Assembly: GCA_017399225.1 (NCBI GenBank)
Contig: JAFQEB010000087.1
Coordinates: forward strand, 1 to 52,822
Reading direction: 5' to 3'
DNA: 52,822 nt
Source of the DNA: Clostridia bacterium
GTDB lineage: Bacteria; Bacillota_A; Clostridia; Christensenellales; Aristaeellaceae
Part shown: piece after piece, positions 16,478-25,720 of the stretch
Layout: each line of letters opens with the position of its first letter
Numbering within the stretch: position 1 is the stretch's first letter
The notes under the pieces: model-generated
Told to the model about the DNA's origin: nothing
Seen by the model: only the letters and a program-made list of their open reading frames with translations
Databases searched by the model: none
Position numbers and translations under genes: made by a program

Positions 16478-17230
16478 ATGTACACCAGCTTTGCAGAAGT
16501 ATACGATCAGCTCATGGACAATGTGAACTATGAGCAGTGGGCAGATTTCTACCGGCAGCTGCTGACGGCTTATGGCGTGCCCTCTGGCAAGGTATGCGAG
16601 TGCGCCTGCGGTACGGGCGGCCTCACGGTGCCGCTGAACCGGCGCGGCTACCAGATGACCGGCGTGGACCTGAGCCAGGAGATGCTGTGGATCGCTGCCC
16701 AGAAGGCCCGCCGGCAGGGGATGGGCATCCCCTTTGTGCAGCAGGATATGCGCAAGCTGCACCTGCACCGCCAGATGGATGCGGTGCTGGCTACCTGCGA
16801 CGGGGTCAATTACCTCCTGGAGGACAAGGACGCAGCGGCATTCTTCACCGCGGCCTGGCAGGCACTGCGTCCCGGCGGCGTGCTGGCCTTTGACGTTTCC
16901 ACCCCGTGGAAGCTGGAGTACACGCGCGGCGACCAGATCATCTGCGAGGATAGGCCGGAGATCACCTACATGTGGCAGAACCGCTACGATCCCCGGCGGA
17001 TGCTGCTGGATATGCACCTGTGCATTTTTGTCCGGGAGAAGGACGGCAGCTATCGCCGCATCGACGAAACGCAGAAGCAGCGGGCTCATACCATCGAGGG
17101 CCTGACCGCGCTTTTGCACGGCGCGGGCTTCACCGGGGTGCGGGTTTTCGGCAACAGCCGCCTGGAGGCGCCCCGGGAGCAGGAGCAGCGCTGGCATTTT
17201 GCTGCGGTCAAGCCGGAATCGGCCGAATGA
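16478..17230 (+). CDS. Class I SAM-dependent methyltransferase
   Basis: A 250-residue methyltransferase of the Methyltransf_25 type. Motif I is VCECACGTGGLTVPL (39-53), the acidic end of strand 2 is GVDLSQEML (62-70), and RPGGVLAFDVS is the post-III motif. The substrate cannot be read from the sequence; related proteins in clostridia are annotated only as methyltransferases. The N-terminal FAEVYDQLMDNVNYEQWADF is a common lead-in for small-molecule methyltransferases. It is followed 22 bases later by hslO, likely in one transcript. Confidence 0.88.
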   Translation: MYTSFAEVYDQLMDNVNYEQWADFYRQLLTAYGVPSGKVCECACGTGGLTVPLNRRGYQMTGVDLSQEMLWIAAQKARRQGMGIPFVQQDMRKLHLHRQMDAVLATCDGVNYLLEDKDAAAFFTAAWQALRPGGVLAFDVSTPWKLEYTRGDQIICEDRPEITYMWQNRYDPRRMLLDMHLCIFVREKDGSYRRIDETQKQRAHTIEGLTALLHGAGFTGVRVFGNSRLEAPREQEQRWHFAAVKPESAE

Positions 17231-17252
17231 GCAAAGCGAGGAGAGCATAAGA

Positions 17253-18167
17253 ATGGATGCTGAACAGAACTACATGATCGAGCGCCGGGAAGGCGATGAA
17301 ATGATCCGCATGACCTTGATGGACGGTCAGGTGCGTGTGATGATGTGCGAAACGACCCAAATGGTGCAGCGCGCGGCGGATATCCACAATGCCACGCCCG
17401 TGTGCACTGCTGCCATGGGCCGCCTGATGACCGCCACCTCCATGCTGAGCGTGATGATGAAGGGCGAGCGGGAGTCCGTGACGGTCAACATCAAGGGCGG
17501 CGGCCCCATGGGTACGCTGACGGCCGTGGGCGACCACGGCGATATCAAGGTCTGTGCGGACGATACGCAGGTCGAGCTGCCCCTGCGGGCGGACGGCAAG
17601 CTGGACGTGGGCACGGCCATCGGCAAGGACGGCTACATGACCGTCATCAAGGATCTGGGTCTGCGGGAGCCGTACATCGGCCAGATCGAGCTGGTGTCGG
17701 GCGAGCTGGGCATCGACTTTGCCAACTACTATACCGTATCCGAGCAGTCCCCCTCGCTGGTGGCGCTGGGCGTGCTGGTGTCGGGCGATGCGGTGCTCAA
17801 GGCCGGCGGATTGCTGATCCAGCCCCTGCCCGGCTGCGAGGATGAGATCATCGACCAGCTGGAGCTGCGCAGCCCCATGTTCGCAGACCTCAGCCGGGAG
17901 ATGACCTTCGCCCCCAAGGAGGAGCTGCTGGAGGACTGGTTCCGCGGCATGAAGCCCGTGGTGCTGGACCGCACCCCCCTGCGCTACCACTGTGCCTGCA
18001 GCCGTCACCGGATGGAGAAGGCCCTCATTTCTCTGGGCCGCCGGGAGCTGCAGACCATCATCGACGAGGATACCGGCGCGGAGCTGGGCTGCCATTTCTG
18101 CCACAGCCAGTATGCCTTCTCCACGGAGGAACTGAAGGAGCTGCTGGAACGGGCGACCCGCGATTAA
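17253..18167 (+). CDS. hslO: Redox-regulated chaperone Hsp33
   Basis: A 304-residue cytoplasmic holdase that is activated by oxidation. The C-terminal zinc-redox switch is intact: C247-x-C249 (CACSRHRME) and C280-xx-C283 (CHFCHSQY). N-terminal features include NATPVCTAAMGRLMTATSML and the glycine-rich IKGGGPMGTL. The start at 17253 is preceded by GAGGAG; the upstream open frame overlaps the methyltransferase and is not used. It is followed 27 bases downstream by a TPR gene and then a HEAT-like gene, all on the same strand. Confidence 0.96.
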   Translation: MDAEQNYMIERREGDEMIRMTLMDGQVRVMMCETTQMVQRAADIHNATPVCTAAMGRLMTATSMLSVMMKGERESVTVNIKGGGPMGTLTAVGDHGDIKVCADDTQVELPLRADGKLDVGTAIGKDGYMTVIKDLGLREPYIGQIELVSGELGIDFANYYTVSEQSPSLVALGVLVSGDAVLKAGGLLIQPLPGCEDEIIDQLELRSPMFADLSREMTFAPKEELLEDWFRGMKPVVLDRTPLRYHCACSRHRMEKALISLGRRELQTIIDEDTGAELGCHFCHSQYAFSTEELKELLERATRD

Positions 18168-18194
18168 GCGATATCTCCACCCAAAGGAGCTGGC

Positions 18195-19886
18195 ATGAAA
18201 GAAACCGAACAGGGGATGGTCATTCCCTTTAAGCTCTCCGGCAGCCGGATGCGCCGCAGCGCACAGGAATACCGGCGGCGCGGTCAGCCCCTGGAGGCGT
18301 TGCTGTTCCTGCGCCGGGCGGCGGAGCAGGAGGATACGCCCTCCGGCTGGAAGCAGCTGGCTGCGGAGCTGCGGCAGATGGGCAACTGGGAGACAGCGGC
18401 CCAGCTGCTGGCAAGGGTGCTCTCCCGGGACGCCCATCAGCCTGGCGTGTGGATGGAAATGGCCCGTTGCATGAGGGCGCTGGGACAAACGGCCCCGGCG
18501 CTGGACTGCGTGTATCACCAGCTGCAGGAGGATCCCTGGTCGCAGGAGGGCGATGCAGCCCGCGATATGCTGCAGGAGATCGAAACCATCCCTGAGCGGA
18601 AGGAGCCAAAGCGCACGCCGCGGCTGATCCAGCGGGGCGTCGGCGCATGGCAGACGGGCGACAGAGCGCGGGGTGAACGGCGCGTCCGGCGGGCGCTGAA
18701 AATGACGTTGGAAAAGGAGCGGCTGCTGGTCACAGCGGCCATGATGTGCCTGCTGGAAATGGATCTGGAGGGCGGGCTGCGCTACCTGACGCGGGCGCTG
18801 AAATATGCGCCGGAGGATCCGCGCACGCTGACGGCGCTGGCGACGCTGTATCATCAGCTGGGCAAGCGCCGGATGGGGCGGGGCTTCCTTGAAAAGGCTG
18901 GCGCCCATGCCGATACCGTGCTGGAAGAGGACGGTTTCCTCACGACGGCCTGGGCCCAGGACGCCTGGCCCCAGATGTCCGTATATCTGGATTCCCGCAT
19001 GAAGCGCTACCCGCACCGCATCCCGCTTTTGTCCGCCAGGGCGACCATGTGCTGTGAGCAGGGGGACGTCCCCGGGGCGCAGCGGCTGTGGCGGGAGATC
19101 CTCTCCATTGACCCGGATGACCGGCAGGCGGCCACGATGATCGCCTGGACCCAGCAGCATACGGGGCCTGTCATCAACGCGCCGGGACTGCTGCCCCGCG
19201 GCGAAAGGCTGCGGCAGATGAAGGAATTGAAGCTGCTGGCGGAGAGCCTGCCCCTGGCGGAGCTCCTCAGGCCGGGCAGCCGGGGCCGTCGCCTGGTGGA
19301 CTGGGTCGTTTTCTCCGGCGATCCGGAGGAACGGCAGTATGTGCTGGAACTGCTGGGCACAGCCAATGACGCAGAGGCGGTGCTGCCTTACCTCAGGGAA
19401 CTGCTGTGCATGCCCCTCCTGCGGCATGAAACGCGGCAGTGGGCGCTGGTCAAGGCGGCTGAAATGGGCTGCCGGGACGAGATGCTCATCATGACGGGCA
19501 GTCACTTTACGATCGTATCCTGCCAGCCGGTCAGCGAAGAAAAGGCGCAGCAGCCGTGGCGGCTGTTCCTGCGCTTGCTGCTGGAGGAAACGCGGCGCTT
19601 CCGCCGGGGTGCGGAGATCGCCGCGTTTGCTGCCGGGATCTGGCGCTGCATGACCCCTGAAGAGCGCCGGGAAGCCGCAGGCGAAAAGCGTTATGTGTGG
19701 TGCAAGGCCGTGGAGATCCTCTATCTGCGGGAGCAGGGCAGGGGAGAGGAAGCGGCGGAGGCTGCGCTGTCTGCCCCGTTGTCCACACGCAGGATCAGCC
19801 GGGTGCTGCGGCGCATCGCAGGGCGCGGGATGGAAACAACGACGGAATCATCTCCGGTCACGCCGGAAAAGGAGATACAAGTATGA
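18195..19886 (+). CDS. TPR-type helical-repeat protein, unknown function
   Basis: A 563-residue soluble protein. About residues 20-280 are tetratricopeptide-like helices (for example GQPLEALLFLRRAAEQEDTP, NWETAAQLLARVLSRD, GLRYLTRALKYAPEDPRTL). The second half (about 330-540) is also helical and rich in Arg, Glu and Leu, but less regular. There is no signal peptide or catalytic motif. AAAGGAG precedes ATG 18195. Its stop overlaps the start of the next gene (ATGA), so the two helical-repeat proteins are translationally coupled and may act together. I do not recognise the family. Confidence 0.75.
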   Translation: MKETEQGMVIPFKLSGSRMRRSAQEYRRRGQPLEALLFLRRAAEQEDTPSGWKQLAAELRQMGNWETAAQLLARVLSRDAHQPGVWMEMARCMRALGQTAPALDCVYHQLQEDPWSQEGDAARDMLQEIETIPERKEPKRTPRLIQRGVGAWQTGDRARGERRVRRALKMTLEKERLLVTAAMMCLLEMDLEGGLRYLTRALKYAPEDPRTLTALATLYHQLGKRRMGRGFLEKAGAHADTVLEEDGFLTTAWAQDAWPQMSVYLDSRMKRYPHRIPLLSARATMCCEQGDVPGAQRLWREILSIDPDDRQAATMIAWTQQHTGPVINAPGLLPRGERLRQMKELKLLAESLPLAELLRPGSRGRRLVDWVVFSGDPEERQYVLELLGTANDAEAVLPYLRELLCMPLLRHETRQWALVKAAEMGCRDEMLIMTGSHFTIVSCQPVSEEKAQQPWRLFLRLLLEETRRFRRGAEIAAFAAGIWRCMTPEERREAAGEKRYVWCKAVEILYLREQGRGEEAAEAALSAPLSTRRISRVLRRIAGRGMETTTESSPVTPEKEIQV

Positions 19887-20722
19887 AGTGCATCAATTTT
19901 GACGAGAAGTTTGCCGACTATATGGCCAAATGGACGAAGGAACACGCCTCGGAGTACCGCAACTACGATGCGATGGAGGCTGATATGCCCCGCATCTACA
20001 TGATGTTCCTCAACACGCCTGCCCGCTGGCTGGACGGCGTGACGCCCGGGGCCTACTTCACCCAGTTTGAGGACGCCAAGGATCTGGTGGACTGGATGGT
20101 GGAGTACTGCCGGAAGGAGATTCCCGTGCCGGATCTGCTGATGGAGCAGATCCAGGCGGTGGGCAAGCCTTGCGAGAAGCGTCTGCTGGCCATGCTCAAG
20201 GACGAGAGCGAGGAGATCACCGAGGATGCCCGCATGACGGCCATCGGCCTGCTGCGCGAGATGGAATCCACCCTGCCTAAGATGCTCTACATCCAGTGGC
20301 AGCTGAACCGCAAGGATCATGACGATCTGGCGGACAATGCGCTGGACAGCCTGCGCGACATGGGCGCTTCGGTGGTGCAGCCCATCCTGCAGGAGCTGCC
20401 CCGGGCCAATGCGGCCGGTCAGGAGGCATTCCTGGACATTTTGGTGAATTATCCTGGCCCTCAGCAGGTTTTTGACCTTGCGGTTCGTTTGTTTAAGGAG
20501 AACCCCAATCGCCGGGCGCTGTTTGCCAGCTATCTGGGCAAGCTGGGAGACGACCGGGCGCTGCCGGTGCTGATGGAGGCTGCCAACGAGGACAAGTGCC
20601 GCTACATGGATTTTATTGAGCTGCGCAGCGCCATTGAGTATCTGGGCGGCGAGGCCCCCAAGCGGGAGTTCTACGAGGACGCGGAATACGAAGCCCTCTG
20701 CGCCATGGAAGACAACAACTAA
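19883..20722 (+). CDS. HEAT-like helical-repeat protein, unknown function
   Basis: A 279-residue acidic soluble protein. Residues about 90-265 form repeated helix pairs of HEAT type (CEKRLLAMLKDESEEITEDA, LADNALDSLRDMGASVVQPI, DRALPVLMEAANEDKCRYMD, ELRSAIEYLGG). Such repeats usually serve as protein-binding scaffolds. The start is ATG 19883 behind AAAAGGAG, overlapping the upstream stop by 4 bases; the open frame extending upstream is an out-of-frame overlap of the TPR gene. The family is not recognised; coupling to the TPR gene is the only functional clue. Confidence 0.75.
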   Translation: MKCINFDEKFADYMAKWTKEHASEYRNYDAMEADMPRIYMMFLNTPARWLDGVTPGAYFTQFEDAKDLVDWMVEYCRKEIPVPDLLMEQIQAVGKPCEKRLLAMLKDESEEITEDARMTAIGLLREMESTLPKMLYIQWQLNRKDHDDLADNALDSLRDMGASVVQPILQELPRANAAGQEAFLDILVNYPGPQQVFDLAVRLFKENPNRRALFASYLGKLGDDRALPVLMEAANEDKCRYMDFIELRSAIEYLGGEAPKREFYEDAEYEALCAMEDNN

Positions 20723-20754
20723 GGGACGAAAAGAAGGGTCAAGGGACGAAATAA

Positions 20755-20894
20755 AGGGTCCAGGGGTGAAGCCCCTGGCGCAGGTGGAGGGCTGCGTAAG
20801 CCCTCCCCGCCGGAGGCAAAGCCCCATGACGCCTTGGACCGATCTCCGATCGGTCAAACAGTCCGCGCAACCCCAAAAGGAAAAGCCAACAAAG
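20755..20894. repeat. Structured intergenic repeat, family R1, copy 2
   Basis: Same ends as copy 1 (agggtccagggg at the left, ggaaaagccaacaaag at the right). Three hairpins are in the same order: CCAGGGG/CCCCTGG (20760-20778), GAGGGCT/AGCCCTC (about 20787-20805), and GACCGAT/ATCGGTC (20837-20855). The stem of hairpin 3 differs completely from copy 1 (TTCACGAATCC/GGATTCGTGAA) although flanking bases match (aaacag then cgcgcaa/cacgca). This is compensatory change: structure kept, sequence not. It fills most of the gap 20723-20928. Confidence 0.7.
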
Positions 20895-20928
20895 TCCGGT
20901 AACTTTTCCTCTCCAGGAAGGAGCACAT

Positions 20929-21618
20929 ATGGTAACGTTACAGGAAATCAAGCAGAATGAATCGATCCGCGCGCTGATCCGCGCCGGCAACCGGTATCTT
21001 GAGGCCATGGGCTACACCGAGCACGGCCCGCGCCATGTCAGCTATGTGAGCAAAACGGCCAGCGGCATCCTCAAGGCACTGGGCTACTCCCCCCGCGAGG
21101 TGGAGTTGGCTGCCATCGCCGGCTGGGTGCACGACGTGGGCAACTCCGTCAACCGGCATGACCACGGCCCCCTGGGCGCGGTGCTGCTGCTGCCCATCCT
21201 GCGGGAAACCGGGATGGAAATGGGCGATATCATGGAGATCATCACCGCCGTGGGCAACCATGAGGAGCAGAGCGGCTTTATTTCCAGCGCCGTTTCTGCC
21301 GCGCTGGCCCTGGGCGACAAGTCCGACGCCCATAAGAGCCGCGTCCGGGACGGTAAGCCGGACGTGACGGACATCCACGACCGCGTGAATTTCTCCATCC
21401 AGGAGAACCATGTCAGCGTGGACCGGCCCAACCGGGTCATCCGCCATGAGCTGACGATGGACGAGAGCTCCTCGGTGATGGAATACCTTCAGATCTACAT
21501 GAGCCGCATCGTCATGTGCGAGAAGGCGGCGGCATTCCTGCACTGCAGCTTTGACCTGGTCATCAACGGCCAGAGCATCAACAACCGGCCGCATCCCGGC
21601 GGCGCAGTGCAGCTTTAA
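20929..21618 (+). CDS. HD-domain metal-dependent phosphohydrolase
   Basis: A 229-residue HD-superfamily protein. Metal ligands visible are H36 (GPRHVSYV), the H68-D69 doublet in GWVHDVGNS, and further HDH at 77-79 and NHEEQ near 108, with D129/K130 in ALGDKSDAH. This matches small stand-alone HD hydrolases that act on nucleotides or nucleic acids; the substrate is unknown. AAGGAG lies before the ATG. The next gene starts 27 bases later, so the two are probably in one operon. Confidence 0.85.
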   Translation: MVTLQEIKQNESIRALIRAGNRYLEAMGYTEHGPRHVSYVSKTASGILKALGYSPREVELAAIAGWVHDVGNSVNRHDHGPLGAVLLLPILRETGMEMGDIMEIITAVGNHEEQSGFISSAVSAALALGDKSDAHKSRVRDGKPDVTDIHDRVNFSIQENHVSVDRPNRVIRHELTMDESSSVMEYLQIYMSRIVMCEKAAAFLHCSFDLVINGQSINNRPHPGGAVQL

Positions 21619-21644
21619 GACACGAGTGACAGGAGGTGAGGGCG

Positions 21645-23606
21645 ATGCTGTGCCCCGAATGCGGCGCGTATGCCGGAGATGACGCGATCGTATGTGCACG
21701 CTGCGGCAAGCTGCTGGAACGGTCGCATGTGGAAACGGAAGAGGAGGAGCTGATGCAGTTCCGCCAGGGCCGGCATCTGCGCCGGGAGGAGAAGCCGGCC
21801 GCAGAGGAAGAGGCGCCGAAGCGTACCGGCGGCAGCCGCTCCTTTGAGGATACCCGCCCGCCGGAAACGCCGGAAAGCACGGGCGCCGTCTATACCCAGC
21901 GGGAGACCCTCAGCGCCACCGGCCGGTATTACGGCTACGATAAGGACAGTGAGGATGAGGCGGAGGCGCAGCGCTACGTCAGCTCCGCCATCATGCAGGA
22001 GTACACCCGTATGCCCCGCGTCAAGCGGCACATCAGCCACCGCAGGATGGTCAACTGGGCCCATATGCTCATTGCGGCGATCGTTCTGCTGATGGTGTCG
22101 GTGGTCTGCGTGTTCCTGTACCTGACCCGCACGCCGGACGGCCAGGTGATCATGGCGCGCATGGGACAGGACGCCACGGCAGCTGCCATGTGGCAGGTGG
22201 GCGAGGAACGCTACAACGCCGGCAATGTGCATCAGGCCATCGAGTATTTCCTGATCGCCCGGGCCAAGGACGAAGAGGCAAAGGCCCCCAATGCGACGGG
22301 TCTGCTGCTGCTGGGCGAGGCCTATGAGGCCAACGGTGAGCTTGCTGCGGCAGAGGAGGTGTACGCCTATGTGTACACCGAGGTCGTGCCCAGCGCGCCG
22401 GAGGCATACCGCGCCCAGGTGCGCGTGCTGCAGGAGATGGGCCGCAATGCAGAGGCGGCAAAGCTGCTGGAGACGGCCTATGCCAAAACGGGCCTGACGA
22501 CATTCCGGAGCCAGCGCTCGGAGATCCTTCCGGCGATCCCGACCGTCAGCGTGCTGCCGGGCTATTACACCCAGAAGAAGACCGTTGCGCTGGAGCAGGC
22601 CCAGGAGCACAGCATCTACTATACCCATGATATGTACGCCCCGCTGCCGGAGCAGGGAATCCTCTACGAGGCTCCTCTGGAACTGGGCGAGGGCGAGCAT
22701 GTGGTGCGCGCGGTAGCGGTGGACGGCGATCTGGTCAGCGACGAAATGCAGGTCACCTACGCCATCTACATGCCCACCCCCCTGCAGCCTGACGCCAACC
22801 TTGCCCCGGGCGAGTATTCCTCCGCCCGCAAGAACGTGCGGCTTTCGCCGGGCTCCCTGTCCAAGGAGGATCTGGAGAAGAATCCCGGCTACGCTGCGAC
22901 CCTCAAGGACGAGGTGGCCCAGACCATCACCATCTACTATACCATCGATGGCTCCATGCCCGATGCGGACAGCCCCATCTATACCGGCGAGCCCATCGTG
23001 ATGGACACCTCCGGCTACATGACCCTGCGCGCCGTTTCGGTCAACGGCTACGGCAAGCAGGGCAACATGAAGGAGGTCAAGATCAAGCTGAGCCTCCGCA
23101 CCAAGAGCAAGGCCGTCTATAACATGGAGGATACCATTGACAGCCTGAAGCTGGGCACGACCACCCGCGAGGTCTTCCTGACCAAGTACGGCGAGGGCAC
23201 GGGAACGGAGCCGGTCTACCTCTACGGCGTTGACGGCGAGTGCGAGCGGCATCTCTACCCCTGGGGCTATGCAAGCTTCATGAAGCAGAATACCGGCTGG
23301 ACGCTGGCTGAGGTATACCTGACCAGCAATGCACTCTCTGCGCCCCGGGGCACCGGCGTCGGCATGACGGAAAAGGAGATCACCGAGAAGTTCCGGGATT
23401 TCGGGCAGGTCGTCAGCCCGTCGGGCAACCGCGGCCTGTATGAGAACATTGAAAACAGCGACAAGGGCAAGATCTATGTGCTGGAGGAGGGCGGCAAGGT
23501 CATCCGCTACCGCACCGACACCACGGACGCCCATGTGTGGCAGCTGGACTACAACCTCAATGAAGCCGGGAAGGTCACATCCATCCACTGGCTGTACGAG
23601 CGTTAA
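21645..23606 (+). CDS. Zinc-ribbon, single-pass membrane protein with TPR and chitobiase-type domains
   Basis: A 653-residue protein. Domain order: N-terminal zinc ribbon (C3, C6, C17, C20), charged linker, one membrane helix at about 140-162, TPR-like helices at about 180-280 (YNAGNVHQAIEYFLIARAKD), then two beta-sandwich repeats of the chitobiase/beta-hexosaminidase C-terminal type (about 285-365 and 385-485; the second has YYTIDGSMPDADSPIYTG). A final domain (about 490-650) contains ITEKFRDFGQVV. The topology puts the zinc ribbon inside and the rest outside the cell. No catalytic domain is seen. AGGAGGTG precedes ATG 21645. It lies directly upstream of spo0A. Confidence 0.85.
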   Translation: MLCPECGAYAGDDAIVCARCGKLLERSHVETEEEELMQFRQGRHLRREEKPAAEEEAPKRTGGSRSFEDTRPPETPESTGAVYTQRETLSATGRYYGYDKDSEDEAEAQRYVSSAIMQEYTRMPRVKRHISHRRMVNWAHMLIAAIVLLMVSVVCVFLYLTRTPDGQVIMARMGQDATAAAMWQVGEERYNAGNVHQAIEYFLIARAKDEEAKAPNATGLLLLGEAYEANGELAAAEEVYAYVYTEVVPSAPEAYRAQVRVLQEMGRNAEAAKLLETAYAKTGLTTFRSQRSEILPAIPTVSVLPGYYTQKKTVALEQAQEHSIYYTHDMYAPLPEQGILYEAPLELGEGEHVVRAVAVDGDLVSDEMQVTYAIYMPTPLQPDANLAPGEYSSARKNVRLSPGSLSKEDLEKNPGYAATLKDEVAQTITIYYTIDGSMPDADSPIYTGEPIVMDTSGYMTLRAVSVNGYGKQGNMKEVKIKLSLRTKSKAVYNMEDTIDSLKLGTTTREVFLTKYGEGTGTEPVYLYGVDGECERHLYPWGYASFMKQNTGWTLAEVYLTSNALSAPRGTGVGMTEKEITEKFRDFGQVVSPSGNRGLYENIENSDKGKIYVLEEGGKVIRYRTDTTDAHVWQLDYNLNEAGKVTSIHWLYER

Positions 23607-23616
23607 GCAAGATAAC

Positions 23617-23653
23617 AAAAGGCGCACGGGCTGATATGGCTCGTGCGCCTTTT
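23617..23653 (+). terminator. Terminator
   Basis: AAAAGGCGCACG (23617-23628) pairs with CGTGCGCCTTTT (23642-23653), a 12-base perfect stem that includes A and T tracts. It ends the zinc-ribbon gene and insulates spo0A. Confidence 0.9.
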
Positions 23654-23660
23654 GATGTGT

Positions 23661-23723
23661 ATTCGACACGCTGGATGCTGCATCCTGTCAGAAACAGGGC
23701 CCGCAGGGGCTCGGGTGTCGAAT
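23661..23723 (+). promoter_or_regulatory. Two inverted Spo0A boxes upstream of spo0A
   Basis: TTCGACA (23662-23668, a 0A box on the minus strand) and TGTCGAA (23716-23722) are perfect 0A boxes. They lie inside a 9-base perfect inverted repeat, attcgacac (23661-23669) and gtgtcgaat (23715-23723), about 200-260 bases before the spo0A start. Spo0A is known to bind TGTCGAA; autoregulation is inferred. A TATAAT at 23801-23806 could be the -10 of the gene but has no good -35 at 17 bases. Confidence 0.6.
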
Positions 23724-23921
23724 CTGCGACACCGGTAAGGGAAATGATGTCGTTTACTGGGATGTTTCATCGCAATCCCCCCAAATGCCCGATAAAGTGC
23801 TATAATGCCCTCGAATCAAGGGGCAGGAAGATCCTTCCTGCCGGCAAGGATCGCGGCAACACGGGCGCAGGCCCGGGCTTATGCGCAGCCGGAAGGGCTG
23901 CAATGAAGGGAGAATGTGACG

Positions 23922-24701
23922 ATGAACGACGTAAGGATCATGCTGGTGGATGACAATGCGGAGCTTCGCCGGAGCGTGCGGGAGCACCTGGCGCGGCAGG
24001 AGGGCCTGAAGGTCGTGGCGGAATGCGGCACGGGCCTGGAGGCGCTGGAGGCCCTGGGCAAAACAGCGGTGGATGTGATCATCCTGGATATCATCATGCC
24101 CCAGATGGACGGCTACTCCTTCCTGGAGGAGATGAACCGCCAGCAGCTGGAGCATGTGCCCCAGGTGATCGTGGTGAGCGCCCTGGGCCGGGATGACTTC
24201 ATCATGCGGGCCATCGAGGCCGGCGCGCGCTTCTACATGATCAAGCCTTTTGACATGCACGTGCTGACGGGCCGCATCCGCGAAGTCAGCGGCCAGACCC
24301 CGGAGGGCACGCCTTCGGCCGCCCGTGTGAGCCTCCCGGGCCGTGCCCCCTCCGTCGACGAAAAGCTGGCCAGCCTCTTCCTGACCATCGGCATCCCCGC
24401 GCACATCAAGGGCTACCAGTTCCTGCGTGAGGCGGTCAAGATGGTGATCGAGACCCCGGATATCATCAACCGCATCACCAAAGAGCTGTACCCGGGCATC
24501 GGGAAAAGGTTCAACACCAGTGCGAGTAAGGTGGAACGGGCGATCCGTCACGCCATCGAGGTCGCCTGGAGCCGGGGGAGGATCGATACGCTCAATAAGG
24601 CGTTCGGGTGCCGGGTGGCGACCAAGGAGGACAAGCCCACGAATGGCGAGTTCATCGCAATGATTGCGGATAAGCTCGCCCTGGAGCAGAGGACGGCGTA
24701 A
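23922..24701 (+). CDS. spo0A: Sporulation master response regulator Spo0A
   Basis: A 259-residue response regulator that controls entry into sporulation. Receiver domain: acidic pair D10-D11, phospho-acceptor D56 in ILDIIMPQMDGY, and the conserved lysine in MIKPFD near 107. After a linker of about 25 residues comes the sporulation DNA-binding domain, with the diagnostic helix VERAIRHAIEVAWSRG and KPTNGEFIAMIADKL. The length equals that of other Spo0A proteins. ATG 23922 follows AAGGGAGA; a GTG two codons upstream is less likely. The usual clostridial neighbour spoIVB is absent upstream; a zinc-ribbon protein stands there instead. Confidence 0.97.
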   Translation: MNDVRIMLVDDNAELRRSVREHLARQEGLKVVAECGTGLEALEALGKTAVDVIILDIIMPQMDGYSFLEEMNRQQLEHVPQVIVVSALGRDDFIMRAIEAGARFYMIKPFDMHVLTGRIREVSGQTPEGTPSAARVSLPGRAPSVDEKLASLFLTIGIPAHIKGYQFLREAVKMVIETPDIINRITKELYPGIGKRFNTSASKVERAIRHAIEVAWSRGRIDTLNKAFGCRVATKEDKPTNGEFIAMIADKLALEQRTA

Positions 24702-24730
24702 GGCTTGATTTGACGGGGGTTCGGCGATTT

Positions 24731-24810
24731 GCCATAGCAACCAATGCAGCAAACACCCTATGAAAAACGCCTGAAAAGGCAATGAATGTTCAAACGCCAT
24801 AGCGACCAAT
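24731..24810. repeat. Direct repeat beside the recombinase scar
   Basis: gccatagcaaccaat (24731-24745) recurs as gccatagcgaccaat (24796-24810), 65 bases apart with one mismatch. The second copy also forms an inverted repeat CCAAT/ATTGG (24806-24810, 24822-24826). These may be recombinase-binding or attachment-region sites just upstream of the integrase gene. The gap 24702-24886 holds no gene. Confidence 0.4.
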
Positions 24811-24886
24811 ACCGGACATTGATTGGGGTCTCACTGTGTAAAGGAAACACGGGGGAGAAACTGTCAATGAAAGGGGTTGGCCGCTT

Positions 24887-25720
24887 TTGAATTTCCAGAG
24901 GATGATTGCGTTGTTCATGGAATACTGCATGAGCAAGCAGCTCAGACCGAAGACGATGAAGAGCTACGAGCAGGCATTGCAGCTCTTTGCACGGTGGCTG
25001 CATGAAGAGATGGAGATTGACGATGTGGAGGGCGTGAAGGAGCCGCACATCCGCTCCTACATTGTTGACCTTCAGAAACGTGGGAAATACACCTTCTGCG
25101 TGAACGACAGGTCAAAGACCGCGAACCACCCACAGAACCGCAGGGACTACCGGCAGCCGGTCAGCAACATCACCATCAATAACTATCTGCGGAATCTGCG
25201 GGTGTTCTTCACATGGTTGGAGGAGAGCGACTGTATCAGCAAGTCACCCATGCGGAAGGTGCGGGAGATTCCCCAGGAGCGCCCGCCGAAGGAGTATCTG
25301 GAGGACGAAGAGGTCATGCGGCTTCTGAAGAGCATGGACAGGGCGTATTTCTCGGAATACCGCGATATGCTCGTGATGATGCTGATGCTTGATGCCGGAA
25401 CTCGCTTGGGGGAAACGCTGTCTGCGGAGTTGGGGCAGCTCAATATAGAAACTCGCAGCCTCTACCTGCCCGCAGACAAGACAAAGGGGAGGAAAGAGCG
25501 AACAGTCTACTTCTCGGAGAAGACAGCCAGGGAATTGCGGCGATGGCTTCAATTCAGAGACCGCTACTGCGAATCGCCCTACCTGTTCCCGATACGGCAT
25601 ACGGGGAGGAAGGTGCAGATACGAATAGCGAAAAAAGGTGTTTCACCTTTCACCCCCTCTGAATGGAATGGATACGCACCTGCGTATATTTCCTATATTC
25701 TACCGCAATCAACAAAATAA
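24887..25720 (+). pseudogene. Tyrosine recombinase (phage-type integrase), C-terminally truncated
   Basis: A 277-residue product with a SAM-like core-binding domain (about 1-115) and the first part of the catalytic domain. The first catalytic arginine is present in DAGTRLGE and the beta-hairpin lysine in DKTKGRKER. The frame leaves the family pattern after YLFPIRHTGRKVQ; the HxxR, second histidine and catalytic tyrosine are all missing. A typical integrase of this group is 300-330 residues or more, so this is inactive. The start could be TTG 24887 or ATG 24902. A small hairpin AAAGGTG/CACCTTT (25634-25650) marks roughly where homology ends. AT content is higher than in neighbouring genes, consistent with acquired DNA. 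Confidence 0.75.
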
